Source: Microbacterium sp. zg-B185 (GTDB lineage: Bacteria; Actinomycetota; Actinomycetes; Actinomycetales; Microbacteriaceae). From it: a stretch of DNA of 64,000 nucleotides. This document shows positions 17,014 through 25,380 of this stretch, one piece after another (within the stretch, counting starts at the first letter, position 1; each line of letters opens with the position of its first letter). A program made the position numbers and the translations under genes. The notes below the pieces were generated by a model, which saw only the letters and a list, made by a program, of their open reading frames with translations, ran no database searches and had not been told where the DNA came from. The DNA lies in the NCBI RefSeq assembly GCF_030246885.1, contig NZ_CP126739.1, positions 744,001 to 808,000 on the forward strand, given 5' to 3'.

Positions 17014-18092
17014 ACCGCGGACATTGCGCGCATCCCCGCGTAGAGCGTGCGGAACGGTGCTTGCCGGTGCAGAGTGAGGAACGGGTTGCGCGGCAGCATC
17101 GCACCGATGGTCCGGTAGTTCCAGCGCGCGTCGATGAAGTGCAGGATCGCCTTCGGATCGGGTGAGGCCGACCGAACCTCGTCGATCACCCGCCGGTCCA
17201 CACGGGCGAGCAGGTGCGTCACGCCTGGGGCGATCGTCTCTATCCGATCCAATACCGCGATCAGGTCGTGGCGGTGTGCGCCGATCCCCTCCGGCACCTG
17301 CGTACGTGCCAGCACCGCGTCGAAGAAGTGCACTCGCAGGATCTTGACCGCAAGCGCCCGTCGATTCGGCCGGGACAGACCGCCGAACCATTCGGTCGCT
17401 TCGATGGCGTCGAGGAAAGCGAAATCCTCGGGGACGGGACGCGGGGCGAAGGTCACCCGGTCGCCCGCGTCGTCGTTGATGATGTATTCCGGCCCGGTGA
17501 GGTCGTAGGCGAGGTTGCGGCCCGTGAACCACAGCGTCGCAGAGTAGGCGAGGTCCTCGCCCGACGGGAGTCCCTCGGTGAACCGCAGGTCGCCGAAACG
17601 CGCCCGCTCGATGAGTCCGAGCGGTGCACTGCGATAGGCCAGCCGATCCTTGTGGGCGCTGAGGTGGCGGGTCCGCCGTCCTCGGCGGACCGGGGGATAC
17701 GGATCGATGCCGCGGCTGCCGATCCGCACGCGGGCGAGAACGGTCGACGCGCCCGTCTCCCTCTGCAGCGCGAGCCACGAGTCGACCGCGCCGGGCGCGA
17801 ACTCGTCATCGGATCCCATGACGGCGACGAAGCGCGCGTCCGAATGGTCGAGGCCGTGATTCATGGGGCCGGCCGGGGAGTAGACGCCGTCACGCAGGGC
17901 GAGGAGCCGCACCTGCGGGTGGCTCGCGTACGCGCCGAGGTTCTCGCGGATGACCTCGGGGTCGATGTTGTGGGCGACCACGTTGACACGCACCGGTGCC
18001 TCCGTGTGGTCGACGATCGACGCGACCGCTCGCGCGATCGGCCTGGTGGCGGAATGCACAGCGATCGTCACATCGACCACGGGTTGGCTCAT
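17010..18092 (-). CDS. GT2-like glycosyltransferase
   Basis: 360 residues. The N-terminal GT-A-like domain has 'VDVTIAVHSATRPIARAVASI' followed by 'VAVMGSDDEFAPGAVDSWL', an SDD metal motif. Further in comes 'LRFTEGLPSGEDLAYSATLWF', where the E-D pair resembles the catalytic acid region of the family. The last 150 residues match nothing I recognise. Cytoplasmic. TACGAT lies 6 nt upstream of the ATG (18099-18104, minus strand), with no Shine-Dalgarno sequence, suggesting a leaderless message. It is separated by 24 bp from the upstream glycosyltransferase operon. Donor and acceptor unknown. Confidence 0.75.
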   Translation of the reverse strand: MSQPVVDVTIAVHSATRPIARAVASIVDHTEAPVRVNVVAHNIDPEVIRENLGAYASHPQVRLLALRDGVYSPAGPMNHGLDHSDARFVAVMGSDDEFAPGAVDSWLALQRETGASTVLARVRIGSRGIDPYPPVRRGRRTRHLSAHKDRLAYRSAPLGLIERARFGDLRFTEGLPSGEDLAYSATLWFTGRNLAYDLTGPEYIINDDAGDRVTFAPRPVPEDFAFLDAIEATEWFGGLSRPNRRALAVKILRVHFFDAVLARTQVPEGIGAHRHDLIAVLDRIETIAPGVTHLLARVDRRVIDEVRSASPDPKAILHFIDARWNYRTIGAMLPRNPFLTLHRQAPFRTLYAGMRAMSAV

Positions 18093-18098
18093 GGATCG

Positions 18099-18104
18099 AT
18101 CGTA
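18099..18104 (-). promoter_or_regulatory. -10 box, probable leaderless start of the GT2 gene at 17010-18092
   Basis: TACGAT on the minus strand ends 6 nt before the ATG. The spacer holds no ribosome binding site. Confidence 0.35.
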
Positions 18105-18116
18105 TCGAGGCTCACG

Positions 18117-19364
18117 TCATGGTCCCGGCGAGATCGTCGCCGACGTCGGCCGGATCCAGTCATCGATGAGCACCCGCGCGCTTGCCGCGCCGGAGTGGAC
18201 CTTCTCGACATAGGCCGGACCGGATGCCGCGATCGCCCGTGCCGCGGTGCGGTCCTCTGCGAGGCGTGCGATCGTTTCGCGCAGCGTGTCGGGTGTGGCC
18301 TCGACGATCGGCAGCGGCATCCCGTACTCCGCCTCGACGTGCTCGCGGACGAAAGGAACGACGTGGCCGACCACGACCCGTCCTGCCGCCATCGCCTCGC
18401 ACGCGGCCACCCCGTACGAGCCGACGCGGAACTGGTCGATGACGATGTCCGCGCCGGCGAAGACCGCGTCCATCTCGGCGGCAGGGGTTCCCGTGATGAA
18501 ACGGAACTCCACGGCGCCGGACCGCACCAGGTCATCCAGCGCCGGCTCGATGTAGTGGCTGCCCTTCTGCAGTGGCGCGCTCGCGGCGTGCACGATGCGG
18601 ACCTGCTCGCCGCGGAACGGCGCGCTGTCCGTCGACCAGCGACCCGGGTCCACGACGACCGGGCACCAGGAGGCCCACGGGACGTCGAGCAGCAGGTCGG
18701 GGGTCGAGACGAAGGTGGGGCGGCGCAGCGTGCTGAGAAGGCGCAGGTTGGCCCGTGCGTCCTCGCGCAGGACGTCCGTGCGCGGATCCTCCGGGTAGAG
18801 CGACCAGGGCGTGAGCGTCGCGTGCTTGTCGGGATCGCGGATGTCGGTGCCGTGGCAGAGGTATGCGACCGAGACGCCTTCGGCCTCGAGCGCGGCGATC
18901 TCCCGGGCCGGGTCGCGATCGAACCTGCGGCCGAAGATCGATCGCTCAGCCTCGAAGAGAACGTGGGTGAACCTGCGGGCCGCCTGCCACTCCTCCTCCT
19001 GCCACCGATCGGACGAGTTGACGACTGCCACCGGCACGCTCGTGTCGGCAGCGAAGGAGAATCCACCCGGAAGGGCGACGGCCATGTTCCGCGCTCCGAT
19101 CCGGTGGTCGGCGCGCTCCAGCGCACGCGCCCACTGGTATCCCTGTCCCGAGTAGTTCGTCGGCGCGATGTAGACCCGCAGGGCGGCATCGGGAACCGTG
19201 GTGACCGGACCTGTTCCGCCGCCGCCTAGAAGTCGTGATGCAATCCGGCCTGCGATGCCGTCGGGACGCCGCGCAACGGACTCCATCAGGTGATCGATCC
19301 ACGCCGGCATGGAGGAGCGGTGCCGAACCATCCAGTCGACGGGGCCCGAGATCAGCCTGCTCAC
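18117..19364 (-). CDS. Glycosyltransferase, member of the local four-paralogue 'HGTD' family (copy A)
   Basis: 415-residue GT-B-like enzyme. Shared marks with its neighbours are 'APTNYSGQGYQWARALE' near residue 70 and 'YLCHGTDIRDP'. Also shared are 'HAASAPLQKGS' and the C-terminal 'FAGADIVIDQFRVGSYGVAACEAMAAGRVVVGH', where the E is the usual donor-binding glutamate. GTG at 19364 overlaps the stop of the GT4 gene by 4 bp. No membrane segment. It is part of a minus-strand run of four coupled or near-coupled transferases from 22930 down to 18117. Which sugar it adds cannot be told from sequence. Confidence 0.78.
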   Translation of the reverse strand: MSRLISGPVDWMVRHRSSMPAWIDHLMESVARRPDGIAGRIASRLLGGGGTGPVTTVPDAALRVYIAPTNYSGQGYQWARALERADHRIGARNMAVALPGGFSFAADTSVPVAVVNSSDRWQEEEWQAARRFTHVLFEAERSIFGRRFDRDPAREIAALEAEGVSVAYLCHGTDIRDPDKHATLTPWSLYPEDPRTDVLREDARANLRLLSTLRRPTFVSTPDLLLDVPWASWCPVVVDPGRWSTDSAPFRGEQVRIVHAASAPLQKGSHYIEPALDDLVRSGAVEFRFITGTPAAEMDAVFAGADIVIDQFRVGSYGVAACEAMAAGRVVVGHVVPFVREHVEAEYGMPLPIVEATPDTLRETIARLAEDRTAARAIAASGPAYVEKVHSGAASARVLIDDWIRPTSATISPGP

Positions 19365-20530
19365 ACCAGCGCCTTCCTGCGGGTTGCCGCAGCCACACCC
19401 TCGATGACCGCAGCCACGCGCCGTGCGACCGCGGCCATGGAGTGCTCGGCCGCCGTCCATGCCCCCAGCGCCTCTCTCTGCGGCACCGTGAGCGGATCAT
19501 CGGCGAACTCGCGCATGGCGGCGGCGATGGCGGCGGGGTCGTACGCGACGGCGGCCCCTGCCCGTACGCGGCCGTTGGCATCGTTCAGAAATGCCGCGGT
19601 GGGACCGGGCCCCGCGAAGATGACGGGGCAGCCGGCGGCCAGGGAGGAATAGGCCTTCGAGGTGAAGGCGTAGTCGTATCCTGTCCCGGGCTTGAGGGTT
19701 GCCAGTGTGGCGACGGCACCCGCGAGGTGAGGGGCCAGCTCGGCGGGGGAGACGGCATCAAAGAACTCGACGGCATCATCGAGTTCGAGCTCGCGTGCGA
19801 GCGCCTCCAGCGCCTCCCGCTCGCCGTTGCCGATCACCCGCAGCGTGTACGCAGGATGAGTCGTGCGCAACTCGGCCAGGGCCTGCAACAGCACGTCCGC
19901 GCCATGCCACACCGAGTAGCTGCCGGCGTACACGAAGGCCTGCTCAGCGGGTGCGCGCGTCACCGAGAACTCGCTCGTGTCCGCTCCGAAGCCGGTGACC
20001 GTCACCGGCCGATCGATGCCGAGCGCGCGCATCCGGTCCGTGACACCCTGGCTGATCGTGACCAGGTGGGCAGCGCCCCGCATGGCGAACCGCTCGACCG
20101 CCCGCAGGATCCGGATGACCGCTCGCGACCCGGTCGCCATGTCCGCGGCATCCGACCAGATGTCCGCCGCATCGTAAACGTACGGGACCCGTCGTATGGC
20201 GCACACCACACGCACGACCGCGCCGGTGGTCGGTGGCGGCTCCACGAGAACGGCATCCGGTCGACGGGCGAACAACAGACGGAACGCCAAGGGGATGTCG
20301 AAGCTGAGATACGGGAGGTACCCGCGGACGTAGCCGTTGCGATCGCGGATGACCGGAAAGGTCCGCACGCGCTCGCCGCGCGCGTGCGGAGCGGTTCCGC
20401 GCGGCAGTCGCGAGGTGAGCACGTCCACCTCGTTGCCATCGGCCAGCAGCGCATCGGCCACGGATCCGAGGAAGAACGATGCCGAGGCGGGTTCCGGGCG
20501 GTAGATCCTCGACACGATCGTGATTCGCAC
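19361..20530 (-). CDS. GT4-family glycosyltransferase
   Basis: 389 residues, GT-B fold. N-terminal 'ITIVSRIYRPEPASASFFLGSVADAL' is the WbuB-like opening. 'YDAADIWSDAADMATGS' and 'LVTISQGVTDRMRALGI' lie mid-protein. The C-terminal 'VYAGSYSVWHGADVLLQALAEL' and 'YDYAFTSKAYSSLAAGCPVIFAGPGPTA' donor-binding motifs are clear. GTG at 20530 gives the usual N-terminus and sits 2 bp after the upstream stop. It lies between copies A and B of the paralogous transferase family and overlaps copy A by 4 bp, so it belongs to the same glycan assembly line. Confidence 0.85.
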   Translation of the reverse strand: MRITIVSRIYRPEPASASFFLGSVADALLADGNEVDVLTSRLPRGTAPHARGERVRTFPVIRDRNGYVRGYLPYLSFDIPLAFRLLFARRPDAVLVEPPPTTGAVVRVVCAIRRVPYVYDAADIWSDAADMATGSRAVIRILRAVERFAMRGAAHLVTISQGVTDRMRALGIDRPVTVTGFGADTSEFSVTRAPAEQAFVYAGSYSVWHGADVLLQALAELRTTHPAYTLRVIGNGEREALEALARELELDDAVEFFDAVSPAELAPHLAGAVATLATLKPGTGYDYAFTSKAYSSLAAGCPVIFAGPGPTAAFLNDANGRVRAGAAVAYDPAAIAAAMREFADDPLTVPQREALGAWTAAEHSMAAVARRVAAVIEGVAAATRRKALV

Positions 20531-20532
20531 CG

Positions 20533-21705
20533 TCAGGCCTCGATGAAGTGCTTCATGAGCACCGATCGGGAGAAGTCCCCGTTGTGCAGACGGCGGACGA
20601 ATTCGGGGCCGGTGGCCGCGAGCGCGCGATAGTGCTCCCGCCGTGCGGCGATGTCGCGCAGCATCTCCTCCACGGTGTCGATGGTCGTCTCCGGAATCGG
20701 AAGCGGCATCTGCGCGTGGCGCTCGACCTCGCGGCGCACCTGCTCGCTCACGTGGGCGAGCACGATGCGCCCGGACGCCATCGTCTCGCATGCGCCAACG
20801 CCGTAGTCGCCAGTGCGGAATTGGTCCAGCACGACGTCCGCGTCGGCGAACACGGCGGGCATCCGATCGTTCGGAATGCCGGTGATCTCGACGTATTCGA
20901 TCAGGCCTTCCTCGTGAAGACGGCGGGCGACGGGCGCGATGTCGATCGTGCCCTTGAGATTCGGGTTCGTCGGGGCGTGCACGACCTTGACGCGCTCGCG
21001 CACCAGGAGCGGCTCGTCATTCGCCCACTTGCGGGGGTCCACGATCACCCCGAGGAAATGAGCGTTCGGCACGTCGATGAGCAGCCCGGCAGTGGAGACG
21101 AAGGTGGGAACATCCACTTCGCCGATGAACTTCAGGTTCTCGGCGACGACCGGCTCCAGCAGGTCCGCCGGAACCCAGACGTCGTTGTGGAAGTACGACC
21201 AGGGATCGGCGGCCATATGCGTGGATGGCAGACGAACGTCCGTGCCGTGCCCGACGATTCCCACGCGCACTCCGGAGTTCTGCATGAGGGCCACCTGCTT
21301 GCGCAGGTCGCCGCTGTACAGTCCGCCAAGGACCGGATAGCAGGCCTCGATGAGAACGTGCGTGTAGTCGCGGGCGATCGCCTCGACCATGGCGCGTTGC
21401 CAGGCCCGTGAATGCTCCGCCGTGCGCCACGTCACGAGGTAATCGGCGTCGTACTGCAGGACGTTGTTCTCGGTGTGGACGAAGTTGCGGGCCGACACCT
21501 CGCCGGACTCCTCGAGAGCTCTGGACCAGCGATAACCTTGCCCAGCGTAGTTGACGGGGCCCACGAGCAGGCGGTACTTCTTGCTCAGGTCCGGCTCGGG
21601 CGGTGGGGGAGGGGTGACGCCGCGCGCTCTATCGATGCCGGACGCGATGGCGTCCTGCAGCGGCTTGGGAACGATCTTCCAGGCGCGCTCAACTATCGGA
21701 TGCAT
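20533..21705 (-). CDS. Glycosyltransferase, 'HGTD' family copy B
   Basis: 390 residues and homologous to the products at 18117-19364 and 21689-22930. Conserved blocks are 'VGPVNYAGQGYRWSRALE', 'GIVGHGTDVRLPSTHMA', 'VVHAPTNPNLKGT' and 'FADADVVLDQFRTGDYGVGACETMASGR'. A Pro-rich linker follows the first 30 residues. The start ATG lies inside the end of the upstream gene (17-bp overlap). The family has GT-B features but no recognised experimentally known member in my memory. Cytoplasmic. Confidence 0.78.
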   Translation of the reverse strand: MHPIVERAWKIVPKPLQDAIASGIDRARGVTPPPPPEPDLSKKYRLLVGPVNYAGQGYRWSRALEESGEVSARNFVHTENNVLQYDADYLVTWRTAEHSRAWQRAMVEAIARDYTHVLIEACYPVLGGLYSGDLRKQVALMQNSGVRVGIVGHGTDVRLPSTHMAADPWSYFHNDVWVPADLLEPVVAENLKFIGEVDVPTFVSTAGLLIDVPNAHFLGVIVDPRKWANDEPLLVRERVKVVHAPTNPNLKGTIDIAPVARRLHEEGLIEYVEITGIPNDRMPAVFADADVVLDQFRTGDYGVGACETMASGRIVLAHVSEQVRREVERHAQMPLPIPETTIDTVEEMLRDIAARREHYRALAATGPEFVRRLHNGDFSRSVLMKHFIEA

Positions 21706-22930
21706 GTGCGTGCTCCTCTGCGGGCGATGACGGGTGCGGCTCGATCCAGTTGCTGATCAGCGCGTGCGCCGACATCGTTCCGTCATGGACATGTCGAACG
21801 AAGTCCACTCCGGCGTCGCGGATCCGTGCGATGCGGGTGTCGACCGTAAGGTCGCGGAGGACCGCTTCGAGCGTGGCGGGGCTCGCTTGGCGAATGGGGA
21901 CGTCACGACCTGTGCGAGTCCGGATCTCGTCACGCACCGCGTCCGAAAGGCTGCCGATGACGACGCATCCGGCCGCGAGCGCCTCGCACGCCGCCACTCC
22001 GTACGAGCCGACTCGGAACTGGTCGAGCACCACGTCCGCCCTTGCGAACACTTCGGGCATCAGCGCGGACGGGACTCCGCGGACCAGTTCGAGCTCAATG
22101 AGGCCGGCATCCTCGAGCCGCTCGAGCGTGGACAGGATGAGTTCGGTGCCCTTGACGGCATCGTGCGAGGGGGCGTGCACGACGCGCAGCGGGCGGCCGG
22201 GCTCTCGCTGCTCGCGCACCGTCGCCCACCGCGCTGGATCCACGACGACGGGGCACCACGCGGCTGACGGCACATCCGCCAGCAAGTCCGGCGTCGAGAC
22301 GAACACGCGTCGTCCGCTGGTCTCCAGGAGGGCGATGTTGCGCGCGGCGAGGGTCTCGGCGCGGGGTGCGTACACCGCAGGGTCGGCGTAGTGCGACCAC
22401 TCATTGTCGGCCATGTGTCGCGACGGGAGACGCACGTCCGTGCCGTGGGCCAGGAAGGCGACATCCACCCCACGGTCCACAAGCGCGCTGGCCTGGGCGG
22501 CGACCGATCTTCCCAGCATCCGACCGAATGGGGGTTCCTCCGCTTCGATGAGCACATGCGTCGCCGTGCACGCCGCCTCGAACTGACGACGCTGCCAATC
22601 GGGGTCGTTGTGGTACGTGCCGACGGGCACGACGAGGTCAGCATCGAAGGAGAAGCCGCCGGGCACATCGACAGCCATGTTCCGGGCGGAAATCGTGTCG
22701 TCGGCCTGCTCCAGGGCGCGCGCCCACGCCACACCCTGAGCCGAGTAATTCACCGGTGCGATCAGCACGCGGCGGGGCCGGTCGGCGAAGACCGTCGAAG
22801 GGATGCTGCCGCGGGGGGCAGGGCGCCCCATCCGTTTCGCAGCGAGGCGACCTAGCGGACTCATCGGCGCGTCCGCGATCGCGTCGATCAGAGCATTGCC
22901 CCAACGAGGCAGCGCGTGCCGATTCACCAC
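21689..22930 (-). CDS. Glycosyltransferase, 'HGTD' family copy C
   Basis: 413 residues, first gene of the minus-strand transferase run. It carries 'IAPVNYSAQGVAWARALEQ', 'AFLAHGTDVRLPSRHMA', 'VVHAPSHDAVKGT' and 'FARADVVLDQFRVGSYGVAACEALAAG'. It is closer to copy A than to copy B in its N-terminal 'ISARNMAVDVPGGFSFDAD' block (copy A has 'IGARNMAVALPGGFSFAAD'). GTG at 22930 is served by GAGGAG at 22940-22945 (minus strand). A TAGACT box at 22970-22975 (minus) gives a leader of about 35 nt. It is divergent from the transferase at 23072. Confidence 0.78.
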   Translation of the reverse strand: MVNRHALPRWGNALIDAIADAPMSPLGRLAAKRMGRPAPRGSIPSTVFADRPRRVLIAPVNYSAQGVAWARALEQADDTISARNMAVDVPGGFSFDADLVVPVGTYHNDPDWQRRQFEAACTATHVLIEAEEPPFGRMLGRSVAAQASALVDRGVDVAFLAHGTDVRLPSRHMADNEWSHYADPAVYAPRAETLAARNIALLETSGRRVFVSTPDLLADVPSAAWCPVVVDPARWATVREQREPGRPLRVVHAPSHDAVKGTELILSTLERLEDAGLIELELVRGVPSALMPEVFARADVVLDQFRVGSYGVAACEALAAGCVVIGSLSDAVRDEIRTRTGRDVPIRQASPATLEAVLRDLTVDTRIARIRDAGVDFVRHVHDGTMSAHALISNWIEPHPSSPAEEHAHASDS

Positions 22931-22969
22931 GCCCTTTGCTCCTCGAGTGGGGCGTCTGTCATGACCACC

Positions 22970-22975
22970 AGTCTA
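22970..22975 (-). promoter_or_regulatory. -10 box of the minus-strand glycosyltransferase run
   Basis: TAGACT on the minus strand, about 40 nt ahead of the GTG at 22930. GAGGAG lies between them at 22940-22945, so this should be a leadered transcript. Confidence 0.35.
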
Positions 22976-23071
22976 TCGAGGTGCCTCACCGAGCCCGCCG
23001 AAGGCGGCTGCGGCGGCACTGTGCCGCGTACCATGGCAGGCGCGCGCCGAAACCGAACGGGAAGTGACCGC

Positions 23072-24199
23072 TTGAAACCCACCCTGCTCATCCTGTCGTT
23101 CTCGCCGATCGCAGGAGACGCCCGCGTGCTGAAGCAGGTCGACGCGTTCAGCAACGAGTACACCGTCACGACGTGCGGGTACGGGCCTGCGCCCCATGGT
23201 GTCGCCGGACACGTGCAGATACCTGATGACATCCTGCACAACGTCCTGGACGATCGCTACGTCACGCGGAAGGCATACCGTCGCGCCTATTGGAGGTTGT
23301 GGTCGGTGGAGTGGGCGAAGAAGCACCTGCGTCCACGGTCCTGGGACATCGTGCTGGCCAACGACGTCGAAGCTGTCCCCCTCGCACTCCGCCTCAAACC
23401 TCGGAAGGGAGTGCATGCCGATCTGCACGAGTACTCCCCGCTTCTGCACGAGGACTGGGAGGGGTGGCGTGAGCGGATCACTCCCTACGTCGACTGGGTC
23501 TGTTCGACCTATGTCTCCCGGGCGTCATCGTGGACGACGGTCAGCAGAGGTCTGTCCCGTGAGTACGAACGCAACTTCGGCTTCCATGCGGAGCTCGTGA
23601 CCAACGCGGCGCCGTACCTGGACGTGTCCCCGACCCCGGTCGGGGACACGATCCGCCTCGTGCACTCCGGGGCTGCACTGCAGGACCGGCGGCTTCACGA
23701 TCTGATCACGGCCGTGACCGCCTCGAGCGCTCCCGTGACTCTGGACATGTACCTCACCCCGAATCAGCCCGCGTACCTCGCTCAGCTGCGTGAAGCGGCC
23801 GCAGCCTCCGGTGGCCGGGTTCGAGTCAACGACCCGGTCCCCTACAGCCTCCTGGCCGAGACGCTGTGCCGTTTCGATGTCGGCATTCACGTGCTGGCCC
23901 CGACGAACTTCAACAACACCTGGGCCCTTCCGAACAAGCTCTTCGACTACGTCCAAGCACGTCTCGGAATCATCGTCGGCCCGACTCCGGAGATGGCCGA
24001 GTACGTGCGCCGCTTCGGGCTGGGGCCCGTCACCGACGATTTCGACCCGCAGTCACTCACGAGGGTGCTCGATGCCCTCACTGCCGCCGACGTTCGCGCG
24101 TGGAAGGCTGCGGCCGATCGGGCGGCGCCAGAACTCTCGGCGCAGGCGCAGGTGGAGATCTGGCGAGCGGCGATCGCGCGCTTGGTGGCGGTGAACTAG
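23072..24199 (+). CDS. GT-B glycosyltransferase (GT4-like)
   Basis: 375 residues from a TTG start. 'KPTLLILSFSPIAGDARVLKQVDAF' is the familiar N-terminal opening. 'DLHEYSPLLHED', 'IRLVHSGAALQDRRLHDLI' and the C-terminal 'NNTWALPNKLFDYVQARLGIIVGPTPEMAEYV' with its acidic/Lys donor site follow. TTG at 23072 is preceded by GGGAAG. ATG at 23033 in the same frame is an alternative that adds a 13-residue basic tail. A TACCAT box at 23029-23034 overlaps that ATG and favours the TTG. Ends interlocked (CTAG) with the convergent transferase. Confidence 0.8.
   Translation: MKPTLLILSFSPIAGDARVLKQVDAFSNEYTVTTCGYGPAPHGVAGHVQIPDDILHNVLDDRYVTRKAYRRAYWRLWSVEWAKKHLRPRSWDIVLANDVEAVPLALRLKPRKGVHADLHEYSPLLHEDWEGWRERITPYVDWVCSTYVSRASSWTTVSRGLSREYERNFGFHAELVTNAAPYLDVSPTPVGDTIRLVHSGAALQDRRLHDLITAVTASSAPVTLDMYLTPNQPAYLAQLREAAAASGGRVRVNDPVPYSLLAETLCRFDVGIHVLAPTNFNNTWALPNKLFDYVQARLGIIVGPTPEMAEYVRRFGLGPVTDDFDPQSLTRVLDALTAADVRAWKAAADRAAPELSAQAQVEIWRAAIARLVAVN
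23624..23649 (+). other. Perfect 11-bp stem, 4-nt loop hairpin inside the glycosyltransferase gene
   Basis: GTGTCCCCGAC (23624-23634) pairs perfectly with 23639-23649 around a CCCG loop, within codons for D-V-S-P-T-P-V-G-D-T. It may be a chance consequence of GC-rich codons. It could also pause ribosomes or RNA polymerase between the two domains. Confidence 0.35.
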
Positions 24200-25380
24200 G
24201 CCTTTGCAGAGGCGGCCGGCGGACCCAGAATTTCGGCGATGACACGGCTGCACGCCGAGGCGGACGCGTGCAGACGGGCCCATTCGTACCCGCTCTCGGC
24301 CTGCGGGGCCATACGCTCCGGATGGCTGAGGATGCCGGTGACGACGTCGTGAAGTGTTCCCACATCCGCGACCACCCACGCGTCGGCCGCTTCCGACCCC
24401 AGGTCCGGCTCGTCCGCGACGCGCGCACTCGTCACGAGAACGCAGCGACGCGCCATCGCTTCCACGCCGAAGACCCCTGGCATCGAGGAGTAGAACTCGT
24501 TGAGGGCGATGTGCGCCTCATCCAGAGCGCGCAGGACCTTCTCATGAGGCACACCGATCAACTCCCGGTAGTCCACCCCCGGATTCTCCTGCATGATGCG
24601 CGCCATGACCTGGCGGACGGCATCGGTCCCCTTCAGAAGCGGATTCGAGGGCGCGTGAACAACCACGACCCTCTCCGTGGAGTCGAACTTGTCCGACGCC
24701 GCGGCGAACAGCTCATCGGGGTAGAAGTACAGGAACGGGCGTGTCGGACGGGTGAGGTACGAAAGCTGATCCTCCCGGGCGGTGAAGATCGTCTCGGCGT
24801 ATCTCTCCGCGACCTGCGCGCGGAGTCTGCGCGCGTCGTCGTACTCATCGCTGGCGAAAACGGGGTCGGCTGCCATGAGGGCAGTGCCGATGTTCGGGCG
24901 ACCGGTGCGTTCGGCTCGCTGCGCCATGAGCTTCGGGGAGCGGATGTCATTGCCGGTGAAATAGCAGACAAGGCGTCGGCCGTGCCTGCGGATGAACGCG
25001 AACTCGAATTCGCGCTCGTCGTGGTGACCCTCCAGATACGCTCCGCCGCCCACGTAGATGAAGCCCCGCGAGCGATTGACCAACCACGCGAGCAGAAGCG
25101 GGCCGCCGTACAGCCGACGCCAGACCGAGATTCTGCCGCCCAGCGCCGTGCTCGGTTTCTGGATCACCGCGTCGTACTCGACGGCATAGAACGGATTGCG
25201 CGCGTGGATCGCCGTGTAGGAGCGCGGAAGCGCAGCGGCTATGTGGGTGGCCATCAGCGCGATGTCCTCGGGGCCCACCACCCAGTCCAGGCGGCGTGTG
25301 AAAAAGGCGAACGGTTTGAGTAACCAGAAGGCGACGCGCAGAATCACTCTTTGACGCGTGAAGATGACGCTCGAGCTCAC
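24196..25380 (-). CDS. Glycosyltransferase, divergent fourth 'HGTD' relative at the end of the acetamidino-sugar operon
   Basis: 394 residues. The family blocks are recognisable but drifted: 'CYFTGNDIRSPKLMA' replaces HGTD, 'VVHAPSNPLLKGTDAV' is well kept, and 'LDEAHIALNEFYSSMPGVFGVEAMARR' replaces the DQF block. GTG at 25380 overlaps the stop of the HisF-WbpG fusion gene by 4 bp, which fixes the start and couples it to that operon. The coupling suggests this enzyme transfers the sugar made by the operon. A hydrophobic, basic N-terminal stretch (residues 10-30) may be a membrane-association helix. Confidence 0.75.
   Translation of the reverse strand: MSSSVIFTRQRVILRVAFWLLKPFAFFTRRLDWVVGPEDIALMATHIAAALPRSYTAIHARNPFYAVEYDAVIQKPSTALGGRISVWRRLYGGPLLLAWLVNRSRGFIYVGGGAYLEGHHDEREFEFAFIRRHGRRLVCYFTGNDIRSPKLMAQRAERTGRPNIGTALMAADPVFASDEYDDARRLRAQVAERYAETIFTAREDQLSYLTRPTRPFLYFYPDELFAAASDKFDSTERVVVVHAPSNPLLKGTDAVRQVMARIMQENPGVDYRELIGVPHEKVLRALDEAHIALNEFYSSMPGVFGVEAMARRCVLVTSARVADEPDLGSEAADAWVVADVGTLHDVVTGILSHPERMAPQAESGYEWARLHASASACSRVIAEILGPPAASAKA

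Noticed and set aside
17214..19229. 671-codon open frame on the plus strand opposite two glycosyltransferase genes
   Set aside because: Same shadow composition and no recognisable motif; the opposite strand has clear glycosyltransferase blocks.
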